A stretch of DNA of 64,000 nucleotides from Terrabacter sp. Ter38 (lineage in GTDB: Bacteria > Actinomycetota > Actinomycetes > Actinomycetales > Dermatophilaceae), in NCBI RefSeq assembly GCF_024519435.1, contig NZ_JALJRZ010000004.1:62001-126000 (forward strand), written 5' to 3'. Shown one piece after another: positions 19,542-28,499 of the stretch (position 1 is the stretch's first letter; each line of letters starts with the position of its first letter). Under the pieces are notes generated by a model. The model had not been told where the DNA came from and searched no databases. It was given only the letters and a program-made list of their open reading frames with translations. The translations under genes were made by a program, and so were the position numbers.

Positions 19542-21509
19542 GTGATACCCAGCTCCACGCCACACCGAACTCCGGGAAGCCGCAGGGCGCGGCGGTCCGT
19601 CGCAGCGCTCGGCGCCGTCGCGGCCGTCGCGGCCGGTCTGGCCCTGACGAGCCCGGCCGCGCAGGCCGCGGACCCGTCGGCCTCGGCCTCCGGCACCGAC
19701 CCTGCCAGCCGGGAGCGGGCCTTCGCGGCGGCCTCGACGGAGTACGGCGTGCCGCGCTCGGTCCTCGAGGCCGTGTCGTACGCCCAGACCCGCTGGGACT
19801 TCAACCCCGGGCACAGCACGTCCGGTGGCTACGGTCCCATGCACCTCGTCGACGCCGATCTCGGCACCCGCGCCGACGCGAAGGGCCTCGGGGAGCCGTC
19901 CGCTCCGGAGGCCGCACCCGTGGCCGACACGCTCGGCCGCGCCGCGAAGCTGACCGGCCTCGCCGAGGACGCCCTGCGCACCGACGAGGTCGCCAACATC
20001 CGCGGCGGCGCCGCGCTGCTTGCCGCCACCCAGAAGCGACTGGGGCTGCCGGCTGGTCAGGACACCGACGCCGGTGAGTGGTACGCCGCTGTGGCGGACG
20101 CCTCCAGCTCCGCCGAGGAGGACGTCGCATCGGCGTTCGCGGACGACACGTACTCCGTCATCCGGTCCGGCGCCTCACGACGGACCATTGACGGCAAGGA
20201 CGTCTCCCTCGTGCCCTCCGACGTCAAGCCCGACAAGGGGCTCGTCGGCAAGCTGGGCCTGCTGAAGAAGCAGAGCAACGGTCCCGTGGACTGTCCGCCC
20301 GGTCTTGACTGCGAGTGGGTGCCGGCGCCCTACGCCAAGACCGGGCCCGGCGCCGGTGACTACGGCAACCACGACCTCGCCAACCGCCCGGCGGCGCCGA
20401 AGATCACCAACATCGTCATCCACAACACCGAGGCGACCTACGACACGACGCTCAAGCTGGCGAGCGATCCGACCTACCTCGCGTGGAACTACACGCTGCG
20501 CTCGTCGGACGGCCACGTCGCCCAGCACCTCGACCCGAAGGACGTCGGCTGGCACGCCGGCAACTGGTACGTCAACGGCCACTCGATCGGCCTCGAGCAC
20601 GAGGGCTTCGCGGCCACGGGCGCCCAGTGGTTCAGCGAGCCGATGTACCGCTCGTCGGCACGGCTCGTGCGCTACCTGGCTCACGAGTACGACATCCCGC
20701 TCGACATGCAGCACGTCTTCGGCCATGACCAGGTCCCGGGTGTCACGCCCGCCAACGTGGCCGGCATGCACTGGGACCCGGGCCCCTACTGGAACTGGGA
20801 GCACTACTTCCAGCTCCTCGGTGCGCCGCTGCAGTCGCACACCTCCGGTCACGCCAAGGACCTCGTCCGCATCCTGCCCGGCTTCGAGGACAACCGGCAG
20901 ACCGTGACGTACTGCGACGACAAGGTCGCCGACAGCTGTGGCTCGCAGCCGACGAACTTCGTCTACCTGCACACCGCCCCGTCGGAGTCGGCTCCGCTGG
21001 TCAACGACATCGGCCGCAAGGCCAACGGTGCGCCCTCGACGACCTCCGTCTCCGACATAGGCGCGCGCGCCCAGACCGGTCTGACCTTCGCGGTCGCCGA
21101 GCGCAGCCGTGACTGGACGGCGATCTGGTTCAACGGCGTCAAGGGCTGGTTCCTGAACCCGGCGTCCGACCCGACGGCCGTCCCGGTCAAGGGTTCCTAC
21201 GTCGTGCCCAAGGCCGGTCTGGCCAAGGCCCCGGTCTACGGGCGGGCCTACCCGGAGGCGTCGGCCTACCCGGCGGGCATCCCGGTCCAGGCGCTCGCGC
21301 CGCTGCAGTACTCCTTCGCCGCGGGACAGCGGTATGCCGTCAGTGACCTCACGGTCCCGACCGACTACTACCGGGCGACGACGTTCTCGCCCGACACCCC
21401 GAACGACCACGTCGACGTCGTCGGTCAGGACCGCTACTACCAGATCTCGCTCGGCCACCGCTTCGCCTACGTGCGCGCGGCCGACGTGGACGTCGTCACG
21501 GCCCGGTAG
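19542..21509 (+). CDS. secreted N-acetylmuramoyl-L-alanine amidase
   Basis: This 655-residue peptidoglycan hydrolase has a signal peptide (RRARR, then AALGAVAAVAAGLALTSPAAQA). A lysozyme/SLT-like helical region with YGVPRSVLEAVSYAQTRWDFNPG follows, about residues 65-180. The Amidase_2 domain, about 285-425, has likely zinc ligands His294 (VIHNTEATY), His395 (FGHDQVPG) and Asp412 (HWDPGPYW). A C-terminal region from about 450 to 655 looks like repeated SH3-type wall-binding units. It cleaves the bond between muramic acid and the peptide stem. GTG 19542 follows a GGAAAGGGA-type ribosome site. The 223-base upstream gap is shared with the divergent lipoprotein gene. Confidence 0.9.
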   Translation: MIPSSTPHRTPGSRRARRSVAALGAVAAVAAGLALTSPAAQAADPSASASGTDPASRERAFAAASTEYGVPRSVLEAVSYAQTRWDFNPGHSTSGGYGPMHLVDADLGTRADAKGLGEPSAPEAAPVADTLGRAAKLTGLAEDALRTDEVANIRGGAALLAATQKRLGLPAGQDTDAGEWYAAVADASSSAEEDVASAFADDTYSVIRSGASRRTIDGKDVSLVPSDVKPDKGLVGKLGLLKKQSNGPVDCPPGLDCEWVPAPYAKTGPGAGDYGNHDLANRPAAPKITNIVIHNTEATYDTTLKLASDPTYLAWNYTLRSSDGHVAQHLDPKDVGWHAGNWYVNGHSIGLEHEGFAATGAQWFSEPMYRSSARLVRYLAHEYDIPLDMQHVFGHDQVPGVTPANVAGMHWDPGPYWNWEHYFQLLGAPLQSHTSGHAKDLVRILPGFEDNRQTVTYCDDKVADSCGSQPTNFVYLHTAPSESAPLVNDIGRKANGAPSTTSVSDIGARAQTGLTFAVAERSRDWTAIWFNGVKGWFLNPASDPTAVPVKGSYVVPKAGLAKAPVYGRAYPEASAYPAGIPVQALAPLQYSFAAGQRYAVSDLTVPTDYYRATTFSPDTPNDHVDVVGQDRYYQISLGHRFAYVRAADVDVVTAR

Positions 21510-21525
21510 CCCGGCTCACCCCCCA

Positions 21526-21636
21526 ACCGTCGAGAGGCCACGTTCCGCCGCCTCACCGATGTCGAAAGGCCACTTCTCGTCATGAGAAGTGGCCTTTCGA
21601 CGACCCACGGTGGGCAGGACGTGGCCTCTCGACGGT
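21526..21636. repeat. two nested perfect inverted repeats between convergent genes
   Basis: An outer 18-bp pair (21526-21543 with 21619-21636) encloses an inner 18-bp pair (21561-21578 with 21584-21601, 5-base loop). Both arm types share the core GTCGARAGGCCAC, so the core occurs four times in alternating orientation in 111 bp. It can terminate both the amidase and the penicillin-binding protein transcripts, but is larger than a simple terminator. Confidence 0.8.
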
Positions 21637-21646
21637 GGAAGGGAGG

Positions 21647-23572
21647 TCAGCGGAGGTCGTATGCCTTGAGGAAGCTGACGATGAAGGGCGCGGCACCCGT
21701 CACGCCGTTGTCGCCGACCTCGTTGTAGGCCGCGATCGCGATGTCCCCGCGGCCGGCGACCATCCACACGTGGGTGTCGGGCGGGCTCTTCGTGCCGAAC
21801 TCGGCGGTGCCGGTCTTGGCGTACTCCACCCCGAGCGGCTTGAGCACGGTGCCGGACCCCTCGGCGACGACGTCGCGCATCTCCTGGCGCAGCACGCCCG
21901 CCTCGGTGGGGTCGAGGAGCGTCGCGGGCTTGGGCAGGGCGGGGGCGCCCGCCACGAGCTGCGGTCGCACCGTCTGGCCCTTCATGACCGACGCGACGAC
22001 GATCGCCATCGTCAGCGGCGACGCCTCGACGCGGCCCTGCCCGATGAACGACGCCGCGTGCTCGACGACGTCGTCGGTCGTCGGCACCGACCCGAGGAAG
22101 CCGGTGAAGGGCAGGTCGAGCTTCTCGCCCATGCCGAGCGACTGGGCGGCCGAGACGAGGTCGTCCTGGCTCACCTTCTCGTGCTGGCTGATGAAGGCCG
22201 TGTTGCACGAGTACGCGAGGGCGGTCCGCATCGGGATGTCGCCCAGCTTGTCCTTGGGGTAGGTCGTGTAGTTGCTGAACCGGCGACCGTTGACGGTGAG
22301 CGTCTCGGTGCACGGCAGCAACGCGTCGGCCGTGGCGCCCTTGCGCACGTTGGCGAGCGAGCTGACGATCTTGAACGTCGAACCCGGCGCCTCCTTGCCG
22401 GCAAGGGCGAGGGTCGTGCCGGCGGCGGCAGGCCCGACGGCCGCGGCGAGCACCTCGCCGGTCGACACGCGGACGGCGACGAGCGCGGTCGGGTGCTTCG
22501 TCTGCTTGGCCAGGGCCGCCTCGGCCGCGGACTGGGCCTTGGCGTCGAGGGTGATCGTCAGCGGCTCGCCCTCGGTCGACTGCTCGGCGAAGAGCTCGCG
22601 CTTGTCGAGGGCACTGCCGTCGGCGCCGCGCTTGACGGCGTGGACCGCCAGGCCGGGCGTGCCCCGCAGCCGGGCGTCGTAGCGGTACTGGAGGCCGTTC
22701 TTGCCGACGGTGTCGCCGGCCTCGAGGGTGTCCTTCGAGGCCTTGATCTGCTCGGCCGTGGCCTCGCCGACCGTGCCGAGGATCGGGGCGGCCCAGGTGC
22801 GGCTCGGGCCGAGCACCTGCAGGGCAGGCACGGTGAGTGCACCCTTGACCTTCTCGATCGCGGCGCCCCGCTCCTCGATGATCGGGTCGGTGGCCCGCAG
22901 GGTGACGCCCTCGACGAAGGCCTTGGAGCCGGCTGCCTCGACCTTCGCCGCGAAGCGGGCGGGGTCGATCTCGATGAGCGCGGCGAGCTTCTTCGCTGCC
23001 GACGTCGCCTCGGTGCCCGACACCTTCGTCTTGTCGATGCCGACGGCGGCGACCTCGCGCTCCGTCATGATCTTGCCGCCCGAGGAGTCGACGATGTCGG
23101 CCCGTCGAGGCCACTTGCGGGCGAGGTCGAGGGTCTCGTCGGAGGTGAGCTGGGGCGCGACGACGCCGGGCGTCCACGCCACGCGCCACTGGTCGTCGAC
23201 GAGACTCAGGTCGACCTGCGTCTCGTAGGTCCAGTCGGTCGGGGACGCCGAGACGTCCCAGCGGCTGAAGAGCGTGGCCGTGGCGTGGTCGGAGCCCTCG
23301 GTGTGGCTCATCTCGCTGAGGGACACCTGCGGCCGCAGCGTGCCGAGGTCCTTGTAGGCGGCCTTGACGAAGGCGGTCGCCTGGGCGGCCGTCGTGTTCT
23401 TGAACGTGACGGCGCCGAGGTCACCGCTCGCCAGCCCCGAGGCGAGGGCACGTGCCGTCTCGTCGGGCTTCGGCGGCGAGTCGAAGAGGGAGCAGCCGGC
23501 GCCGAGCGTGCCGACGAGCACCCCCGAGAGCGAGACGGCGACGAGAGTCCTGGCACGAGATCCCCTGAGCAT
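21647..23572 (-). CDS. penicillin-binding transpeptidase, lipoprotein with MecA-like N-terminal domain
   Basis: This 641-residue class B-type transpeptidase cross-links peptidoglycan outside the membrane. Its signal ends in a lipobox (GTLGAGCSLF), so it is lipid-anchored. An NTF2-like MecA_N domain follows (about 35-150), then a PBP dimerisation region (about 155-330), then the transpeptidase domain. That domain has SxxK at Ser398-Lys401 (GSTFK), SxN at 455-457 (SCN) and KTG at 586-588. ATG 23572 opens MLRGSRARTL. The MecA_N architecture is usual in actinobacterial PBPs and does not by itself imply beta-lactam resistance. The upstream membrane-protein gene ends 35 bases earlier on the same strand. 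Confidence 0.93.
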   Translation of the reverse strand: MLRGSRARTLVAVSLSGVLVGTLGAGCSLFDSPPKPDETARALASGLASGDLGAVTFKNTTAAQATAFVKAAYKDLGTLRPQVSLSEMSHTEGSDHATATLFSRWDVSASPTDWTYETQVDLSLVDDQWRVAWTPGVVAPQLTSDETLDLARKWPRRADIVDSSGGKIMTEREVAAVGIDKTKVSGTEATSAAKKLAALIEIDPARFAAKVEAAGSKAFVEGVTLRATDPIIEERGAAIEKVKGALTVPALQVLGPSRTWAAPILGTVGEATAEQIKASKDTLEAGDTVGKNGLQYRYDARLRGTPGLAVHAVKRGADGSALDKRELFAEQSTEGEPLTITLDAKAQSAAEAALAKQTKHPTALVAVRVSTGEVLAAAVGPAAAGTTLALAGKEAPGSTFKIVSSLANVRKGATADALLPCTETLTVNGRRFSNYTTYPKDKLGDIPMRTALAYSCNTAFISQHEKVSQDDLVSAAQSLGMGEKLDLPFTGFLGSVPTTDDVVEHAASFIGQGRVEASPLTMAIVVASVMKGQTVRPQLVAGAPALPKPATLLDPTEAGVLRQEMRDVVAEGSGTVLKPLGVEYAKTGTAEFGTKSPPDTHVWMVAGRGDIAIAAYNEVGDNGVTGAAPFIVSFLKAYDLR

Positions 23573-23607
23573 GGCTCCACGGTACGTGCCCGGCTGTGGG
23601 CGCCGTG

Positions 23608-24642
23608 TCATGAGGTCGTGGCGCCGGCGTGACGGTCGTGTGCGGGGACGGGCGTGTGCCGGGCGGCCGGGCGAGGTCCCGTGCCTCCGCTCCCGCGGGT
23701 GGGGGTACGCGGACGCCGCCACAGCACGAGTGACCCGACCAGGCCGACGACCACCGCGATGAGATGCACGGCCCAGGCCTGGTTGGCGGGCGACAGGGCG
23801 GCGAGGAAGACGTCGCGGCTCGCCTCGACGTGGTCGCGCAGCCCGTCGGGCAGTCCCGAGCGCGGCCTCAGGTAGGACGCGAGGTAGGACAAGGCGGTCT
23901 GGCCGGCGCCGCAGACGGAGAGCAGGACGAGCACCGCGAGCCACGCGAGGAGGCGCCGGGCCGGTCGCAGTCCCAGGGCGGCCAGGGCGAGACCCGCGGC
24001 CACCCCCACGACGACGGAGCTCCACTGCAGCAGACCCAGCGACCGCTGGAGGCCGAGCAGCGCGACGACGACGGCGCTGACCCAGCTGCCCAGGGCCACG
24101 GCGAGCGGGGCGGCCGCGAGGGCGCGCAGCACCGGCCCGCCTAGCGCGACGGTCAGGCCGAGCGCGAGACCGAGGACCGTGCCGAGGACGGCGACCGCGA
24201 GGACGCCGAGGAGGACGCGGTCGTCGCGGTCGAAGTCGCTGCCGAGCTGGCGGGTGGCGCCTGCGGACTGGGCGATCGTGTAGGCGCCGGACGTCAGGGC
24301 TCCGAGGGTGGCGAGCACGGCCAGTGGGAGCCGTCGGCCGCCGCGGGGACGCACCCAGAGCGTGGCGAGGGCCGCGAGCCCGCCGCCGACGAGCGTGATC
24401 GTCAGGAGCAGCCCGAGCCGCGCCGTCGTGAACGGCAGGAGCCTGATGTAGCCGTCGGCCGCCGAGCCGGTGGCGACGTCGTAGGGCCAGTTGCGTGGCG
24501 ACCGCGCGCCGAGCCCGTCGAGGACCCAGGGCAGAGCGCCGCCGACCCACCAGGCCGCCGCGGCGAGGGGGAGGACCGGCCACAGGTGGGCGCGCGCAGG
24601 CCGACGGTGTGCCTCACTGCCCACGCCGACGCCGGTGTCCAC
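23608..24642 (-). CDS. polytopic membrane protein, unknown function
   Basis: This 344-residue protein is made of about eight hydrophobic segments (for example LWPVLPLAAAAWWVGGALPW, LGLLLTITLVGGGLAALATL, AVHLIAVVVGLVGSLVLWRR) separated by short Arg/Gly loops. It has no catalytic motif I can name. The C-terminal tail is basic, Pro/Thr-rich and cytosolic in all likelihood. GTG 24642 is the first start in the frame. It precedes the PBP gene on the same strand, so a cell-envelope role is possible but not shown. Confidence 0.7.
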   Translation of the reverse strand: MDTGVGVGSEAHRRPARAHLWPVLPLAAAAWWVGGALPWVLDGLGARSPRNWPYDVATGSAADGYIRLLPFTTARLGLLLTITLVGGGLAALATLWVRPRGGRRLPLAVLATLGALTSGAYTIAQSAGATRQLGSDFDRDDRVLLGVLAVAVLGTVLGLALGLTVALGGPVLRALAAAPLAVALGSWVSAVVVALLGLQRSLGLLQWSSVVVGVAAGLALAALGLRPARRLLAWLAVLVLLSVCGAGQTALSYLASYLRPRSGLPDGLRDHVEASRDVFLAALSPANQAWAVHLIAVVVGLVGSLVLWRRPRTPTRGSGGTGPRPAARHTPVPAHDRHAGATTS

Positions 24643-24694
24643 GCGCAGATCCGATCATGACTGACCCACATCCGCCAATCGTCGGCGCGCTCGT

Positions 24695-24714
24695 GCGCCG
24701 CCGGCGGGCGGCGC
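24695..24714 (-). terminator. short GC-rich hairpin behind the GNAT-like gene
   Basis: An 8-bp perfect GC stem (24695-24702 with 24707-24714) starts 19 bases downstream of the stop codon at 24733. Confidence 0.45.
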
Positions 24715-24732
24715 TCCGGGTCAGCCTTCCGG

Positions 24733-25374
24733 TCAGCGCTCGGGGCGCCAGAGCTGCACGGACGCCACGGGCTCGAAGCCGGCCGCGAGGAACGCGCGCA
24801 GGGCACGGGCGTTGCCGGGTGCGCAGGCCGCGACGACGACGTCACCCTCGTCGATGAGCGTCAGCGCGTCGCGCACGACGTCGGTCCCGACGTGGTCCTT
24901 GGACGAATCGGTCTCGAGGCCCACCTCGGGGAGTCCGCCGAGCCCGGTCGAGAGGGTCACGAGCGTGTGGTCGTCGGGGGCGGCATACCCGAAGGTCCTG
25001 ACGTCGCTGCGCACGGAGGTCGCGTGCTCGGCGCGAGGGTGGTTGCGCAGGTCGCTGCGCGGCACGAGCGCGGGCTCGCCGCCGGCGCCCCGGGCCACGA
25101 GGATGATGTCGAGGGCGTCGATCCAGCCGGTGCCGGCCAGACGCGAGACGAGGCGCGGGTTGCTCGCGCCGCCGAAGCCGTCAGGGCTCAGGGAGTCCAG
25201 GGTGCCGTCGGAGACGTCGTCCTCGACGGCGAGGTAGGCGTGCCCGGTGAAGGCGACGACGCCCTCGACGCCGGGGCGCCACGGCTCGACGCGCTGCCAC
25301 GCGCCGTCGACGGTGGGGAAGTCGCCGCCTGCGGCCTTGCTCAGGACTTCGGCAATGGGGTGCACGGCGTCCAT
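24733..25374 (-). CDS. GNAT-like protein, substrate unknown
   Basis: This is a 213-residue soluble protein. The C-terminal part (EGDVVVAACAPGNARALRAFLAAGFEPVASVQLWRP) looks like the end of an N-acetyltransferase: the N-A-R-A-x-R-A-F-x-x-x-G-F helix that binds CoA, and the last strand. The first half is less recognisable and the full acetyl-CoA P-loop is not clear, so it may be a degenerate member. ATG 25374 (MDAVHPIAEVLS) is preferred to the GTG at 25413. It is divergent from the App1-type phosphatase. Confidence 0.6.
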   Translation of the reverse strand: MDAVHPIAEVLSKAAGGDFPTVDGAWQRVEPWRPGVEGVVAFTGHAYLAVEDDVSDGTLDSLSPDGFGGASNPRLVSRLAGTGWIDALDIILVARGAGGEPALVPRSDLRNHPRAEHATSVRSDVRTFGYAAPDDHTLVTLSTGLGGLPEVGLETDSSKDHVGTDVVRDALTLIDEGDVVVAACAPGNARALRAFLAAGFEPVASVQLWRPER

Positions 25375-25476
25375 CAAACCCGCCGCCTCGACCCGGCGCC
25401 CGCCGGGGTCCACCTGTTGGCACCCTCCCGCTGCCCTCCCGGCCCGCTCCTCTGCTCACCCGACACCCCTGCCGGG

Positions 25477-25482
25477 TAGGTT
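25477..25482 (+). promoter_or_regulatory. -10 box TAGGTT, leaderless start
   Basis: TAGGTT is six bases before ATG 25489, which is therefore preferred to the GTG at 25483. Confidence 0.45.
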
Positions 25483-25488
25483 GTGGCC

Positions 25489-26601
25489 ATGTCCCGACCG
25501 CACGCGGCCGCCATCGTGGAGGACGCCGTCCACGAGCAGGTCGAGCGCGTGCTCCGCAGCCGAGGCTGGGGCAACCGGGTCATCACCCACGTCGGCTACG
25601 GCTCGTCCTCCTTCGTCCGTGTCTATGCGCGGATCCTCCTCGGACGCAAGGGCCGCGAGGACGTCGAGGGTCCGGAGGCCAGGCAGGACGCGACCGGTGC
25701 ACTCAGCCCGGCCCGCTACGACCGGGGTTGGCGCGCCTTCATCACCTCGCCCGCGACGGGCGTCCCGGTCAAGGTCACCGCCGGTGACCGTGAGGTCTAC
25801 GGCCGTTCCGACCGCGGCGGACACGTCGACATCGTCGCCCGCGACCACGGTCTCGCCCCGGGCTGGCAGCAGGTGGTCGTCGAGGTGCAGGGCACCGACC
25901 CCGTCGCGGCCGACGTCTTCATCGTCGCCGACGGCGTCACGCACGGCATCGTCAGCGACATCGACGACACCGTCATCACGACGATGCTGCCCCGCCCGAT
26001 GATCGCGGCGTTCAACACGTTCGTGCGCAGGGGCAAGGCGCGTCACGCGGTGGCGGGCATGGCACCGATGTACCGCCGCATCCTCTCGGCGCACCCGGGT
26101 GCACCCATCGTCTACGTCTCGACCGGTGCGTGGAACGTCGCCGCCACCCTCAACCGCTTCCTCGTCGAGAACGGCTTCCCGCTCGGCCCGCTCATGCTGA
26201 CCGACTGGGGGCCCACCAACACCGGGTGGTTCCGCAGCGGGCAGGCGCACAAGCGCACCTGCCTCGACCGCCTCGCCCGCGACTTCCCCGAGATCACGTG
26301 GCTGCTCGTCGGCGACGACGGCCAGCACGACCCCCAGATCTACGCCGACTTCGCCGAGGCGCGCCCCGACCGCGTCGACGCCATCTGCATCCGGCACCTC
26401 TCGCCGACCGAGCAGGTCCTGTCCAACCCGATGAAGATCGACTCGCCGATCCGTCCGTGGGCGTCGCGGTCCGTCCCGACCTTCTCGGCGGCCGACGGGC
26501 ACGGGATGCTCCGCGTCCTCGAGGGTGCCGGCAAGGTCGGTGAGGTCGTCGCCGCCGACGAGCAGCCCTCGCGTCCGGGCCGTTCCGTCGGCTCCGGGTG
26601 A
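25489..26601 (+). CDS. App1-type phosphatidate phosphatase domain protein (DUF2183)
   Basis: This 370-residue protein has the HAD-like signature VSDIDDTVITT (DxDxT, nucleophile Asp) in the middle, preceded by a beta-rich domain (about 60-160). It is followed by IVYVSTGAWNVAATLNRFL and LLVGDDGQHDPQIYADF, the remaining HAD motifs. The family is named after yeast APP1, an Mg-dependent phosphatidate phosphatase. Bacterial substrates are largely unproven. It ends 12 bases before the DNA glycosylase gene on the same strand, probably by chance or as a loose operon. Confidence 0.85.
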   Translation: MSRPHAAAIVEDAVHEQVERVLRSRGWGNRVITHVGYGSSSFVRVYARILLGRKGREDVEGPEARQDATGALSPARYDRGWRAFITSPATGVPVKVTAGDREVYGRSDRGGHVDIVARDHGLAPGWQQVVVEVQGTDPVAADVFIVADGVTHGIVSDIDDTVITTMLPRPMIAAFNTFVRRGKARHAVAGMAPMYRRILSAHPGAPIVYVSTGAWNVAATLNRFLVENGFPLGPLMLTDWGPTNTGWFRSGQAHKRTCLDRLARDFPEITWLLVGDDGQHDPQIYADFAEARPDRVDAICIRHLSPTEQVLSNPMKIDSPIRPWASRSVPTFSAADGHGMLRVLEGAGKVGEVVAADEQPSRPGRSVGSG

Positions 26602-26613
26602 CAGACTGGGGCC

Positions 26614-27474
26614 ATGCCTGAGCTGCCGGAGGTGCAGGCGCTCGTCGACTTCCTCGCCGAGCGGACGGACGGCCTTGCCGTCACGAAGGTCGAGCTCGCC
26701 TCGTTCAGCGTGCTCAAGACGTTCAACCCGCCACCGCAGGCGCTCGAGGGCGCACCCATCGACGGCGTCCACCGTCACGGCAAGTTCCTCGACATCGACG
26801 CCGACGGCACCCATCTCGTCTTCCACCTCGCGCGGGCCGGCTGGCTGCGCTGGTCCGACCAGCTGCCGATGACCGTGCTGCGGCCGGGCAAGTCGCCGAT
26901 CGCGCTGCGGGTGCGGTTGTCCGACGGCTCCGGTTTCGACCTGACCGAAGCCGGCACGAAGAAGTCCCTCGCGGCCTACATCGTGACCGACCCAGCCCAG
27001 GTCCCCGGCATCGCGCGCCTCGGTCCCGACCCGATGGCCGACGACTTCACGCTGGAGACGTTCCGCTCGATGCTCGAGGGCCGCCGCACGCAGATCAAGG
27101 GGCTGCTGCGCGACCAGGAGTTCATCGCCGGCGTCGGCAACGCCTACTCCGACGAGATCCTCCACGTCGCCAAGATCAGCCCGTTCGCCATCGCGGGCAC
27201 GCTCGCCCCCGAGGTGGTCGACCGGTTGTATGCCGCCCTGCGCGACACGCTGAAGAGCGCGGTCACGACGGCGTCGGGCAAGCCGGCCAAGGAGCTCAAG
27301 GACGCGAAGCGCGCGGGCATGCGGGTCCACGCGCGTACCGGCGAGCTGTGCCCGGAGTGCGGCGACGTCGTCCGCGAGGTGTCGTTCGCCGACACGTCCC
27401 TGCAGTACTGCGCCACCTGCCAGACCGGTGGCAAGCCGCTCGCCGACCGGCGGATGTCCAAGCTGCTCAAGTGA
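26614..27474 (+). CDS. Fpg/Nei family DNA glycosylase (AP lyase)
   Basis: This base-excision repair enzyme has 286 residues. The N-terminus MPELPEV carries the catalytic Pro2 and Glu3. RHGKFL and GKPAKELKDAKRAGMRVHART hold the DNA-phosphate contacts, and FIAGVGNAYSDEIL is the H2TH region. The C-terminal zinc finger is CPECGDVVR...CATCQTGGKP with four Cys. It removes oxidised bases and nicks the strand. The Fpg versus Nei substrate range cannot be fixed from sequence; actinobacteria have several paralogues. CAGACT lies about six bases before ATG 26614, a leaderless pattern. Confidence 0.93.
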   Translation: MPELPEVQALVDFLAERTDGLAVTKVELASFSVLKTFNPPPQALEGAPIDGVHRHGKFLDIDADGTHLVFHLARAGWLRWSDQLPMTVLRPGKSPIALRVRLSDGSGFDLTEAGTKKSLAAYIVTDPAQVPGIARLGPDPMADDFTLETFRSMLEGRRTQIKGLLRDQEFIAGVGNAYSDEILHVAKISPFAIAGTLAPEVVDRLYAALRDTLKSAVTTASGKPAKELKDAKRAGMRVHARTGELCPECGDVVREVSFADTSLQYCATCQTGGKPLADRRMSKLLK

Positions 27475-27514
27475 GCACGTCCCCCGGGCCCCGACGGACG
27501 GGGCGCGGATTCGT

Positions 27515-27534
27515 CCGGAATGCAACGCTTCCGG
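27515..27534 (+). promoter_or_regulatory. palindrome in the promoter region of a lipoprotein gene
   Basis: CCGGAA and TTCCGG (6-bp arms, 8-base spacer) lie 23 bases before ATG 27557. GGAAT within it, followed about 20 bases later by GGTTGTC, also resembles an ECF sigma factor promoter. Either reading is tentative. Confidence 0.3.
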
Positions 27535-27556
27535 TCTCGTGGTTGTCTTCATCGTC

Positions 27557-28366
27557 ATGAAGCCGTTGACCCACCACCTCCCGCGCGGTCCCTTCCACCC
27601 GGTTCGTCCCGGTCGGGCGCTCGTCGCGCTCGCCCTCGGATCCGTGCTCGTCACGAGTGCCTGCGGCCAGGCGACGCCGTCCCCCGGGGCCGCCACGCCG
27701 GCCGGCGGCGACGGCTCGTCGACGCCGGCGAGCGGGGCGGTCGACACCGACACCGACACCGGCGTGGGTGCGGGCGGCGAGACGGTGACGCCCGGCGGCG
27801 TGCACCTCGAGGCCACGATGGCCCCGGGCGGCCCCGAGGTAGGTGCGACGGGCGCAACGGGTGCCGGCATCGCGGCGAGCCCCGGCCTCGTCGTCGACTA
27901 CACGCTGACCAACACCGGCACGAAGCCCGTCCTCGCCTACGACGTCGTCCCCGCCGACCTCGGCAGCGCGACCCTGCCCGCGGACGTCGACGCCAAGCAC
28001 GCGTGGGTCTACGAGGAGTCCGGCGTCCTCCGCCTCAGCAAGCAGGGTTTCGCTCCCGGCCCGAACGTCCGCTTCGCGGCCGCGCCCGTCATGGGCGGCC
28101 ACACGATCGCCCCCGGTGCCAGCATCACCGGGAAGGCGTATGCCGTGTCGCCCCCGACGCTCGACGTGCCGAGTGAGTCGTTCGAGGCCCCGCGCGCCAC
28201 GGTCGACCCGGGGCTCGAGCAGTGGCAGTTCTGCGTCCAGGTCGACGACCGCACGGCGCAGGCCCGTCCGTCCGCAGTCGGAGGTGGTGTGGTCGAGGCC
28301 CCGTCGACGGCCCCCCAGGGCGACGAGCTCGTCTGCACCCCACCGTCGACGATCCCGGTCGCCTGA
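27557..28366 (+). CDS. putative lipoprotein, unknown function
   Basis: This 269-residue protein has a lipoprotein signal (ALVALALGSVLVTSAC, lipobox T-S-A-C) and a long Gly/Thr/Ser/Pro/Asp linker to about residue 85. The compact domain reads VDYTLTNTGTKPVLAYDVVPADLG and later WVYEESGVLRLSKQGF, typical of a beta-sandwich that lies on the cell surface. I know no function for it. ATG 27557 begins MKPLTHHL. It is a single gene. Confidence 0.65.
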   Translation: MKPLTHHLPRGPFHPVRPGRALVALALGSVLVTSACGQATPSPGAATPAGGDGSSTPASGAVDTDTDTGVGAGGETVTPGGVHLEATMAPGGPEVGATGATGAGIAASPGLVVDYTLTNTGTKPVLAYDVVPADLGSATLPADVDAKHAWVYEESGVLRLSKQGFAPGPNVRFAAAPVMGGHTIAPGASITGKAYAVSPPTLDVPSESFEAPRATVDPGLEQWQFCVQVDDRTAQARPSAVGGGVVEAPSTAPQGDELVCTPPSTIPVA

Positions 28367-28499
28367 CGCGCCCGGCTCGGGCGTGCGCGTCGGCCCGGGT
28401 CACGCGGTCGTCGAGGAAGGCGAGCCCGCCGAGACGGCAGCGCGGTCGAGCGCGTCCGGGTCGTCGTGGCCCAGGGGGCCGTGGTCCGCCAGGACTGAC

